A stretch of DNA of 6,122 nucleotides. Origin: Alistipes sp. (GTDB lineage Bacteria > Bacteroidota > Bacteroidia > Bacteroidales > Rikenellaceae). Under the pieces are notes generated by a model. That model saw nothing but the letters and a program-made list of their open reading frames with translations, did not search any database and was not told where the DNA came from. Shown in pieces: positions 1-6,122 of this stretch (position 1 is the stretch's first letter; every line of letters begins with the position of its first letter). Both the position numbers and the translations under genes were made by a program. The stretch is from assembly GCA_009774895.1 (NCBI GenBank), contig VSOO01000230.1, positions 1 to 6,122 of the forward strand, given 5' to 3'.

Positions 1-10
1 GATTAAAAGT

Positions 11-14
11 GAGG
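11..14 (+). promoter_or_regulatory. Shine-Dalgarno before the Dit-like gene
   Basis: GAGG lies five bases before the ATG at 20. It supports that ATG over the in-frame ATG at 44, which has no purine-rich stretch before it. The visible leader is only 19 bases, so no promoter can be judged, and the tight packing of the following genes suggests transcription arrives from upstream. Confidence 0.6.
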
Positions 15-19
15 TAGTT

Positions 20-475
20 ATGAATCTACTGACTGGCTTGTTGATGATAAACGACATCGACCCTTACGTCGAATACGGGGCTTTTCTTGCGGAGGACAAA
101 CCCGGTGACATGAAGAACTACTCGTCGCTGCTGAAGCCGTCGGCCGTGAAGCCGCAGAAAGAGGTGTCGTTTCGCGAACAGGATGGAGCAAAGGTTCCCG
201 AAGTCATCGTCCAGCAACTTCAGCCTCGCGATGTGTCGCTTCAATTCGCCATTGTCGCGGCGGACCGGACGGAGTTCTCGAAGCGTTATTCGGCATTCCT
301 CCGAATGCTGCAACGGGGCGAGGACGGCTGGCTCGATTTCTACTTCCCCGAGTTGAAACGGCACTTCCGGATGTTTTACAAGGAAGCCACCGACTATAAG
401 CAGCTGACCGATTTTGAGGGCGAGGTTGCTGGGAAATTCTACGTGAAGTTCCGGGAGCCGCAGCCCGCATTTTAA
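20..475 (+). CDS. Dit-like distal tail protein of a Bacteroidota phage
   Basis: A complete 151-aa protein. Seen: an N-terminal stretch with I-N-D-I-D-P-Y-V-E-Y-G-A-F-L (residues 10-23), a conserved-looking F-R-E-Q-D-G-A-K-V-P motif (51-60), then alternating strands and a helix ending in W-L-D-F-Y-F-P (104-110) and the strand K-F-Y-V-K-F (139-144). There is no signal peptide or membrane segment. Family knowledge: short proteins opening with 'I-x-G-x-D-x-Y-x-x-Y-G' and lying just before the big tip protein are usually distal tail (Dit) proteins, which form a ring between tail tube and tip. Position supports this, since the next gene downstream is the large hub protein. Start choice: the ATG at 20 has a GAGG Shine-Dalgarno; starting at the ATG at 44 would remove eight residues and match the usual family start better, so the N-terminus is slightly uncertain. 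The assignment rests on motif memory and gene order; a generic minor tail protein is the alternative. Confidence 0.6.
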   Translation: MNLLTGLLMINDIDPYVEYGAFLAEDKPGDMKNYSSLLKPSAVKPQKEVSFREQDGAKVPEVIVQQLQPRDVSLQFAIVAADRTEFSKRYSAFLRMLQRGEDGWLDFYFPELKRHFRMFYKEATDYKQLTDFEGEVAGKFYVKFREPQPAF

Positions 476-513
476 CGCCGTTTGAATGGCATTTGAATAG
501 GATTTGAGAGCAG
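470..513 (+). repeat. Imperfect 11-bp tandem repeats in the first intergenic gap
   Basis: Three 11-base units start at 481, 492 and 503, each beginning TTTGA: TTTGAATGGCA, TTTGAATAGGA and TTTGAGAGCAG. A more degenerate fourth unit (TTTTAACGCCG, 470-480) covers the stop codon of the Dit-like gene. The array ends one base before the ATG at 515 and fills nearly the whole gap between the two genes. No strong Shine-Dalgarno stands before that ATG (only GAGAG at 506-510), so the array occupies the initiation region of the hub gene. The function is unknown; it may be slippage debris or an A/T-rich initiation context of the kind Bacteroidota often use. Confidence 0.55.
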
Positions 514-514
514 C

Positions 515-3500
515 ATGAAATTGAAAATCTATAACCAGTTCGACGAGTTAAAACTGACGGTGTCGCCGTCGGACAACTCGACGCGTCAAAGGGGTGTGAG
601 GGCGGACCACATGTTGGCGCTGTCGTTCGTCTCTTTCGATTTCGTGCGTCTTGACGTGAACGACTGGGTGGAGTTCGAGGGGCAGCGTTACTGGCTTGTC
701 GAGGAGTACGTGCCCAAGCAGACCTCGACCGTCGAATGGGAATACGATGTCAAGTTCTACGGCCCTGAAAACCTCCTGTCGCAGGCTTTGATGCTCAAGA
801 CGGTCGATGGTGAGAATGACCCCGTCTTTTCCCTGACGGCTCCGGCGCATGAACAGGTGGCGCTGGTGGTCGAAAACATCAATCGGCAGATGGGAACGAC
901 CGACTGGAAAGTCGGCGAAGTCATCGATACGGAGAACCTCGTCGTCGATTATGAGGGCACCTATTGCAACGAGGCGCTGAACAAAATCGCCGATGCGGCC
1001 GAAACCGAATGGTGGATCGACGGCATGACCGTCAATCTGGGCCGGTGCGAGTACGGCGAGTCCGTTCCGCTCGGGTACGCGAACGGCGCCGAATCGATTG
1101 ACATCGCGTCGGCCGACGACGTGAAGTTTTTCACCCGGCTGTTCCCCATAGGCAGCAGCCGCAACATCGACCGCGAGCACTACGGCGCCACCCGGCTCCA
1201 GCTGCCCGGCGGTGCGAAGTATGTAGAGCAGGATACCCATCTGGGAATCGTCGAGCACTACGAGCGGGAGGCCTTTTCGGGTATCTACCCGCGGCGCATC
1301 GGTACGATCTCGAGTGTCCGCAGCGAGAGCGCGACCGGCGAAGACGGCGATCCGTTTACGATCTACTACTTCAAGGACGAGGAGTTGTCGTTCGACCCGA
1401 ACACCTATGAAATCGGAGGTTTGGTCAAGCAGGTCACGTTCCAGAGCGGAGAGTTGAACGGTCGCGAATTCGAGGTGAATTTCAACTCGAAGAGCCGCGA
1501 GTTCGAGATCATCACCCAATGGCCTTACGACGATGAAACGCAGCTGCCGGGTGGGCTCTTGGTGCCAAAGCCCGGCGACGAGTATATCCTTTGGAACCTC
1601 CGGATGCCGGACGAATACTATGCACTGGCCGAAAAGGAGTTCGCCGAGGCCGTCGAAGCGTACATGCTCAAGCATCGCAAGGACCGGCGCGTCTACAAGA
1701 TTACGACCGACTATGTCGACATCGGAGCGCGCGGCCTGCGATTCGACATCGGCCAACGCATCCGGCTGGAGAGCACGCGATATTTTCCGGAAAGCGGCTA
1801 TCGCGACAGCCGGATCGTGCGCTTTACCCAAAATCTGAACATTCCGACACAGTACGACCTCGAGATCAGCGACGTTCTCTCGACGGGCGCCTTGTCGAGA
1901 ATCGAGGACAATATCGAGGAGGTGCGCAACTATACCCGCATCGCGACGAGTAATTTGCCGGATGTCGTTCGCAGCTGGGAGAACACACCGGCCTCCGACT
2001 TCAATCTCTTCTCGTCCAAGCGGTCGATGAAAGAGTTTCTCAACAAGCGCAAAGCGGATACCGCCCGAGGCTTGATTACGTTCAAGGAGGGGATGCGGAT
2101 CGGCGACTTCAAGCGAGGTGAACGTGGCGGGGCCATCGATGCGGAGGCGAATGCCGAATTCCAGACGGCTGTCGTGCGCGATTTGCTCCGTTCGACGCAC
2201 TTCGTCGACGGCATGGCCGGCGCCGGTTGGCAGTTATGGCAGGATGGGCACGGAACGTCCAATTTGACCGTGGATTTCCTCACGGTCCGTCAGTCGCTGC
2301 GCATTCAGGAATTGCTGCTTGAAAAAGTCCGTGCTGTCGGCGGCCAGCTGGTCGTGTCGGCGTCTAACGGTAAAATTCAGAGTGCCGAATTGGATGCGGC
2401 CGGCGATTACTATCTTTTGCGCTTCGAGACGGATTGCGGCGTGGTTGCAGGCGATCTGATCCGCTGCGCCGTTTTCAACGGCCCGACGCCCAAAGCCTAC
2501 TGGGTCGAAGTGGCTGCCGTCGATAACGGGGTGGCGGCTGTTGCCGTTTCGGAGTTCGGCGGCATGGAACCGGCGGCCGGCGATGAGGTGGTCCTGATGG
2601 GTAACTCTGAAAATCCGCTTCGGCAAGGCGTGATTTCTATCTCCGCAACCGAGGATGGACAGCCTCGGCTCGATGTATTGAACGGCGTTGCCGACAAGAC
2701 TTTCGACGGATGTCTCCGGGCCCGGCTCGGCTGTCTGGATGGAATCAAGGATGATTGGTTTCCGGCCGACGGCCAGCCCGAAGGGTACGGATTATATGCC
2801 GATAACGCATTTTTGCGGGGCCGCTTTTTGCTGACTTCCGGCGAAGACGTCGCTACGAAGTTCGAGGTCATGGAGGGAATGATCCGGTCGAGCATCGAGA
2901 CATTCCGAGACGGGAGCAGCATCCTCAATAACCCCGATTTCGCAGACGGCATTCGTTACTGGGATACGGGGAACGACATCGACCTGTTCGCGGCCGGCGG
3001 CCGGTTGCTTTGGCTCGACGGCGCCTTGTTGGCGAAGAAAGGGCCTTGCGCTTGCGTCCGTGAGGAAGAGGGACGTGCGGTAATGTATATCGACAACCAG
3101 TACATCAAGCAGCGAAACGCCGACTTCAAGACCCGATTGGATTATGAAACCGGGGCCGATGGCCTGCGTAAGCCGAGGGCTTTCAATTTGACGTTCCTCT
3201 ATAAGTGTCTCGAAGCCGGTTCGCTCGATGTCCGGTTCGATGGCTGCGATGGAACCGGTTTTCAGTCGTTCGAGGCGTTCCGTACAGACAAGGAGCTGCA
3301 GCCCGACGATGAGTACCGAACGTTCGAGTGCTCCGGAATGTGGAACGGCACCGGCGATTTCCGCCTCTCATTTACCGGGAAAATCTTCATCTACATGCTG
3401 ACATTGGGTGTCGATGAGGCGGAGGACCTTGCGTATACCTATCGAACGCTTTTCGAGCAGACCGACCAGCTGGTGCGCATCGCCACGGAATCGTTCGATG

Positions 3501-4426
3501 AACATGGCAATCTGATCAACACTACCGGCCTCGTGAGTAGAAAGGATGTCACGGGCTTATTCGCTATCGGCGGCGACGGGTCGTTGCAATCGTTCGTTGG
3601 CGCTTCGACCAAAGGCGTCTTCATCAAGGCGGGTAGCATCAAGTTGGAGGGCTTAGTTACAGCGAACGAGAACTTCAAGATTCTGGAGGACGGTAGCATC
3701 GAAGCCTCCAACGGAGTCTTCAAAGGCGAGATCGAGGCAACGAAAGGTTCGATTGGCGGATTCGAGATCGGCCGAGATCATATCGGGGCAGCCGTTGATG
3801 ACGCGCATACGGCCTCTTTCGGCAATCTGTTTATCTGTCGTGATTTCTTCCGCGTGGGCGGTAATTCGGGCTACGCGATGTTGGGCAACGACGTGATCCC
3901 GCTCTCGGCTGGCGGAGCCTTCAGTGCCGTCGGCCGCATCGTCAATAAGAAGCCGAACAACGGTGCCCAGTGGGGTTTCGATTCGGCGAATTACGGTCTC
4001 TTCATAGACGTTTCGGGTGGTACTAAAAACTACGGGATATCCAGCAATGCGGCATTGATGGCGCCGGCTTTCGTGCCGACGAAAGCCTGTCTCTTGACAT
4101 TTAGCGGCAATAGCTACGAAATCGATTTCTCGCAGTACAATACCATTTTGATGTACTACAATGAGCCGAACTACAGCGGTACGACCGTAACACTTCCTAC
4201 GGAACTATCCGTAGCCAGACAGTTCGGATTGAATTCGCTGCCGAATGATTTTGCGACCACCGTAACATTCCGAGTTCGGCCCGGGTCGAAAACCATCACG
4301 CTGAAAGGGATATACAATCATAACGAGGATTTGGCAAATTATCAAATGGCCGCCGGCGATTCGGTAACCGTGCTGATCACCAAAGCGGACGGCTTTCGAT
4401 ATCAGATAGTGAATCATTCAAATTAA
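515..4426 (+). CDS. Large tail-tip/central hub protein (Tal-like) with fibre-like C-terminal domains
   Basis: A complete 1303-aa protein, the largest gene here. Regions: residues 1 to about 460 look like the hub part of phage tail-tip proteins, with W-V-E-F-E-G-Q-R-Y-W-L-V-E-E-Y (about 50-64) and F-F-T-R-L-F-P-I-G-S-S-R-N-I (205-218), a motif I associate with Bacteroidota prophage tip proteins. Residues 516-558 (T-A-R-G-L-I-T-F-K-E-G-M-R-I-G-D-F, ending V-V-R-D-L-L) start a middle domain that runs to about 770 and ends near G-Y-G-L-Y-A-D-N-A-F-L-R-G (757-769). Residues 803-965 open I-L-N-N-P-D-F-A-D-G-I-R-Y-W and look like a jelly-roll carbohydrate-binding-type domain. Residues 1053-1086 (N-F-K-I-L-E-D-G-S-I, then G-S-I-G-G-F-E-I-G) match a linker common in tip and fibre proteins. 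Residues 1188-1303 are beta-rich and end G-D-S-V-T-V-L-I-T-K-A-D-G-F-R-Y, like many fibre end domains. I see no peptidase or lysozyme motif. Role (inferred): hub of the tail tip, with the C-terminal half projecting outward. Confidence 0.7.
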   Translation: MKLKIYNQFDELKLTVSPSDNSTRQRGVRADHMLALSFVSFDFVRLDVNDWVEFEGQRYWLVEEYVPKQTSTVEWEYDVKFYGPENLLSQALMLKTVDGENDPVFSLTAPAHEQVALVVENINRQMGTTDWKVGEVIDTENLVVDYEGTYCNEALNKIADAAETEWWIDGMTVNLGRCEYGESVPLGYANGAESIDIASADDVKFFTRLFPIGSSRNIDREHYGATRLQLPGGAKYVEQDTHLGIVEHYEREAFSGIYPRRIGTISSVRSESATGEDGDPFTIYYFKDEELSFDPNTYEIGGLVKQVTFQSGELNGREFEVNFNSKSREFEIITQWPYDDETQLPGGLLVPKPGDEYILWNLRMPDEYYALAEKEFAEAVEAYMLKHRKDRRVYKITTDYVDIGARGLRFDIGQRIRLESTRYFPESGYRDSRIVRFTQNLNIPTQYDLEISDVLSTGALSRIEDNIEEVRNYTRIATSNLPDVVRSWENTPASDFNLFSSKRSMKEFLNKRKADTARGLITFKEGMRIGDFKRGERGGAIDAEANAEFQTAVVRDLLRSTHFVDGMAGAGWQLWQDGHGTSNLTVDFLTVRQSLRIQELLLEKVRAVGGQLVVSASNGKIQSAELDAAGDYYLLRFETDCGVVAGDLIRCAVFNGPTPKAYWVEVAAVDNGVAAVAVSEFGGMEPAAGDEVVLMGNSENPLRQGVISISATEDGQPRLDVLNGVADKTFDGCLRARLGCLDGIKDDWFPADGQPEGYGLYADNAFLRGRFLLTSGEDVATKFEVMEGMIRSSIETFRDGSSILNNPDFADGIRYWDTGNDIDLFAAGGRLLWLDGALLAKKGPCACVREEEGRAVMYIDNQYIKQRNADFKTRLDYETGADGLRKPRAFNLTFLYKCLEAGSLDVRFDGCDGTGFQSFEAFRTDKELQPDDEYRTFECSGMWNGTGDFRLSFTGKIFIYMLTLGVDEAEDLAYTYRTLFEQTDQLVRIATESFDEHGNLINTTGLVSRKDVTGLFAIGGDGSLQSFVGASTKGVFIKAGSIKLEGLVTANENFKILEDGSIEASNGVFKGEIEATKGSIGGFEIGRDHIGAAVDDAHTASFGNLFICRDFFRVGGNSGYAMLGNDVIPLSAGGAFSAVGRIVNKKPNNGAQWGFDSANYGLFIDVSGGTKNYGISSNAALMAPAFVPTKACLLTFSGNSYEIDFSQYNTILMYYNEPNYSGTTVTLPTELSVARQFGLNSLPNDFATTVTFRVRPGSKTITLKGIYNHNEDLANYQMAAGDSVTVLITKADGFRYQIVNHSN

Positions 4427-4432
4427 AGGCAT

Positions 4433-4723
4433 ATGAAAACAGTTGATCTCAAAGAACTGGAAATCTTCACGGATATCAGTAAACGGCAGCAAGTGCGCTG
4501 TGATGTCCGGCGGGACATCGCTAACCTTATTTATCGCGAGATGCACGGTATCGAGGCGCTCAACCTCGCCCTTGCCATCTACAAGAGCGATGGCAAAGTG
4601 GAAATCACGGATGACGAGCTTCGTATCCTTACAAGTGCGGTCGAGCGCTTCGGTACCGCAGCCCTCATCGATGCGCTCGCCAGTCAGGTAGCAATGTTGA
4701 ACCAATCTGCAAAAGAGGAATAG
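4433..4723 (+). CDS. Small helical protein of unknown function in the tail module
   Basis: A complete 96-aa protein that I cannot assign to a named family. It starts six bases after the hub stop and ends two bases before the fibre start, so it is almost certainly co-translated with both. Seen: a short strand-like start (V-D-L-K-E-L-E-I-F, 4-12), a charged segment (K-R-Q-Q-V-R-C-D-V-R-R-D, 17-28), a helix with I-A-N-L-I-Y-R-E (29-36), a second helix (A-L-N-L-A-L-A-I-Y, 42-50), the turn S-D-G-K-V-E-I-T-D-D-E (52-62), and C-terminal helices to A-K-E-E. No signal peptide, membrane segment or catalytic motif is visible. The upstream AAAGG (4425-4429) is only three bases from the ATG, so initiation probably relies on coupling to the preceding stop. 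Gene order suggests a minor tip protein or a fibre assembly factor; this is a guess. Its existence is well supported by packing and by use of its last codons as the next Shine-Dalgarno. Confidence 0.75.
   Translation: MKTVDLKELEIFTDISKRQQVRCDVRRDIANLIYREMHGIEALNLALAIYKSDGKVEITDDELRILTSAVERFGTAALIDALASQVAMLNQSAKEE
4714..4719 (+). promoter_or_regulatory. Shine-Dalgarno before the tail fibre gene
   Basis: AGAGGA lies six bases before the ATG at 4726, an ideal spacing. It is embedded in the last codons of the 96-aa gene (Lys-Glu-Glu-stop). It fixes the fibre start and implies translational coupling of the two genes. Confidence 0.7.
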
Positions 4724-4725
4724 CT

Positions 4726-6122
4726 ATGCCCATTACAACTACTGAAAAAAAGCAGCTCAAAAAGGAGATTGTCGCCGAGTTGAAAGCCGAGGCGAGCGAT
4801 GTGCTTCAACTGGAAGAAGTGACGTCTTTGGTTGGGGTAAGATCATTTCCGGCAGTTCGGGGTGAGAATCCCGTATCCGTGCCGCTCTCTTTATTGGATT
4901 TTACCCCCGCCATCAACAAGAAAGTCGATAAGGTGGCAGGCAAAGGTCTTTCGACGGAAGATTTCACAACCGCAGAGAAGCAGAAACTCGCTGGTATTGC
5001 CGCCGGCGCCAACAACTACACGCATCCGGCCAGCCACCCGGCGTCGATGATCGCGCAGGACACCACGCACCGCTTTGTGACCGATGCGGAGAAAGCGGAG
5101 TGGAATAGTAAAACCGGAATCTTATCGGCATTGCACTCTGTGTCGTATGCGGAACTGATCGCTTTACGCAACGGCAAACAGTTGCGTCCCGGTCATCACT
5201 ACCGCATTACCAACTTCGTGACTACCGTGGCCAATGATGCCGAGGCGCGCAGCGCCGCACATCCGTTCGACATCATCGTGCTGGCGACGGCGGCCGATAC
5301 GTTATCCGAAGAGGCAAGGGCTATCGTGAACGAAAGCAATGCCGCGTATTTCGCGACCGCGAACCTCTCGGCGTGGAAAGTGTGGTATTGCCTCGACAAC
5401 GACATCACGCGCTTTCACTGGGCCGATGCAACGAACGGCCGCGGCGTCATCTACCGTCTTATCGACGAGTGGCAGAACGACTGTCCTTACGACTTCAAGA
5501 ATGTCCAGTTCAAGCGTTATCGAGCATCGGCAAACGGGAATTTAAAGAACGTTATCAATGGCCAATATTACGCTTATAATGGATACATGACTGGTGTTGA
5601 AATCGAAAACACGAATGACTTCAGGTGGGCATATACATTCACGTTGATTGATGATGACGGGCAATGGCGAGACTATTCCATCACGAAAGATGTCCATGAT
5701 GCAGGAACAGATTGGGGCTATTTCAAACAGTTCAAAATAGGCCGTTGCGAATATAACCACATACGAAATAGTTATACAGCTGTCACCGTAGACGAGAACT
5801 GTTATCGAGCATTGATGCTCAACAACATCGTGCTGATTGTAGGTATTGATGATACTGGACTGTCCGGCGAAATGCAGTTAAATACATTCGGTGACGGCAA
5901 CTACAATATGACGCTTAAAGATAATCCGGAGCAAAACCATTTCGGTAATAAATGCTACAACAATATTGTCGGCTCATTTGGCAACACATTAGGGAACGGT
6001 TGTTCCAGCAACACATTCGGGAACGATTGCCGCAGCAACACATTCGGGAACAGTTGCAGCTGGAATTCGTTCGGGAACTACTGTTACAGCAACACATTCG
6101 GGAACAGTTGCGGCAGGAACAC
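4726..6122 (+). CDS. Tail fibre protein, 3' end beyond the window
   Basis: The frame opens at the ATG at 4726 and stays open for 465 codons to the last base, so the C-terminus is missing. Seen in order: a charged, probably helical start (T-E-K-K-Q-L-K-K-E-I-V-A-E-L-K-A-E, 6-22); V-S-V-P-L-S-L-L (50-57); a linker typical of tail fibres, K-V-D-K-V-A-G-K-G-L-S-T-E-D-F (66-80), then K-L-A-G-I-A-A-G-A-N-N-Y-T-H-P (87-101) and V-T-D-A-E-K-A-E-W-N-S-K (118-129); a middle domain from Y-A-E-L-I-A-L-R (141) through P-G-H-H-Y-R-I-T-N-F (155-164), L-S-A-W-K-V-W-Y-C-L-D-N-D (214-226) and G-V-I-Y-R-L-I-D-E-W-Q-N-D-C-P-Y-D-F-K-N (240-259); then a beta-rich part leading into nine-residue repeats from 386. 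I recognise the linker and middle domain from Bacteroidota phage and prophage fibre proteins. Role (family plus inference): host-binding appendage, N-terminus to the tail, repeats outward. Hand-counted GC drops from 60-62% (5341-5460) to 38-45% (5521-5820), which suggests domain exchange. A prophage surface protein with the same modules is a less likely alternative. Confidence 0.8.
   Translation, partial: MPITTTEKKQLKKEIVAELKAEASDVLQLEEVTSLVGVRSFPAVRGENPVSVPLSLLDFTPAINKKVDKVAGKGLSTEDFTTAEKQKLAGIAAGANNYTHPASHPASMIAQDTTHRFVTDAEKAEWNSKTGILSALHSVSYAELIALRNGKQLRPGHHYRITNFVTTVANDAEARSAAHPFDIIVLATAADTLSEEARAIVNESNAAYFATANLSAWKVWYCLDNDITRFHWADATNGRGVIYRLIDEWQNDCPYDFKNVQFKRYRASANGNLKNVINGQYYAYNGYMTGVEIENTNDFRWAYTFTLIDDDGQWRDYSITKDVHDAGTDWGYFKQFKIGRCEYNHIRNSYTAVTVDENCYRALMLNNIVLIVGIDDTGLSGEMQLNTFGDGNYNMTLKDNPEQNHFGNKCYNNIVGSFGNTLGNGCSSNTFGNDCRSNTFGNSCSWNSFGNYCYSNTFGNSCGRN
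5881..6122 (+). repeat. 27-bp tandem repeats encoding a nine-residue N-T-F-G-N-x-C-x-x solenoid
   Basis: In the fibre frame, units begin at 5881, 5908, 5935, 5962 (short, seven residues), 5983, 6010, 6037, 6064 and 6091, with a tenth cut by the window end at 6118. The first two are degenerate (N-T-F-G-D-G-N-Y-N, M-T-L-K-D-N-P-E-Q). Units from 5983 onward are close to the consensus: N-T-L-G-N-G-C-S-S, N-T-F-G-N-D-C-R-S, N-T-F-G-N-S-C-S-W, N-S-F-G-N-Y-C-Y-S, N-T-F-G-N-S-C-G-R. At DNA level AGCAACACATTCGGGAAC is identical at 6007, 6034 and 6088. Regular Asn, Phe, Gly and Cys positions suggest a stacked beta-solenoid, with the Phe inward and the x residues exposed (inference). Confidence 0.85.

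Noticed and set aside
20..46. A signal peptide at the start of the Dit-like protein (M-N-L-L-T-G-L-L-M)
   Set aside because: The hydrophobic stretch is too short, has no positive charge before it, and is followed at once by acidic residues with no cleavage site.
44..475. A later start (ATG at 44) for the Dit-like gene
   Set aside because: It would match the usual family N-terminus, but there is no Shine-Dalgarno before it, while the ATG at 20 has GAGG at good spacing. Kept as a possibility in the gene entry.
1533..1953. Overlapping plus-strand frames of about 100-120 codons within the hub gene
   Set aside because: They lie in alternative frames of the hub gene, have low-complexity Arg/Ser/Pro-rich products and no ribosome binding site.
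548..2200. A 550-codon open frame on the minus strand within the hub gene
   Set aside because: It is antisense to a well-supported coding region with strong GC-rich codon bias, which keeps opposite frames free of stops. Its translation is Arg/Val/Asp-rich with no domain-like motif, and no gene organisation supports it.
4424..4440. A terminator or promoter between the hub gene and the 96-aa gene
   Set aside because: The gap is six bases and shows no hairpin or U-tract; the genes look co-transcribed.
4586..4618. An EF-hand-like calcium loop (S-D-G-K-V-E-I-T-D-D-E) in the 96-aa protein
   Set aside because: The first two acidic ligands of a canonical loop are replaced by hydrophobic residues (Ile49 stands where the first Asp should be). 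It reads better as a turn and helix cap.
5915..6097. A 60-residue Cys-rich peptide on the minus strand that looks like a small toxin or metal-binding protein
   Set aside because: The Cys pattern is just the reverse complement of the 27-bp repeats in the fibre gene; it has the same periodicity and no independent signal for translation.

Overview
The window reads as part of the tail module of a tailed phage or prophage of a Bacteroidota host. Four genes lie head to tail on the + strand with gaps of 39, 6 and 2 bases, so almost every base is coding. The protein types and their order fit a siphovirus-like tail tip: a Dit-like distal tail protein, a very large tail-tip/hub protein with fibre-like C-terminal domains, a small protein of unknown function, and a tail fibre cut off by the window end. 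The fibre modules resemble those I know from gut Bacteroidota phages and prophages. The first 5.4 kb is GC-rich (hand-counted lines reach 60-68% GC), which is high for Bacteroides but would suit Alistipes or a relative. That host assignment is inference. The sequence does not say whether this is a free phage or a prophage: there is no integrase, attachment site or host gene.

Layout: 1-19 is the end of a leader with a good Shine-Dalgarno. 20-475 encodes the 151-aa Dit-like protein. 470-513 holds imperfect 11-bp tandem repeats across the stop codon and the first gap. 515-4426 encodes the 1303-aa hub/tip protein. 4433-4723 encodes a 96-aa helical protein of unknown function. 4726 to the right edge is a long open frame (465 codons so far, no stop) for a tail fibre. 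It has a helical N-terminus, a common fibre linker, a conserved middle domain, and a C-terminal tract of nine-residue repeats based on N-T-F-G-N-x-C-x-x that is still running at the last base.

How they work together (inferred from family knowledge): the Dit-like protein would form the ring joining tail tube to tip. The 1303-aa protein would sit on it as the central hub, with its C-terminal part projecting outward. The fibre would be the main host-binding appendage. The small gene between them could be an assembly factor or minor tip component, but nothing shows this directly.

The most notable signals are in the fibre. GC falls from about 60% to about 40% within one reading frame near 5461-5530, and the nine-residue tract has DNA-level identity in its scaffold codons while its variable codons are nearly all of NNY form. 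I see no proof of a wholly new system. I found no reverse transcriptase, recombinase, toxin, defence gene, RNA gene or CRISPR array.
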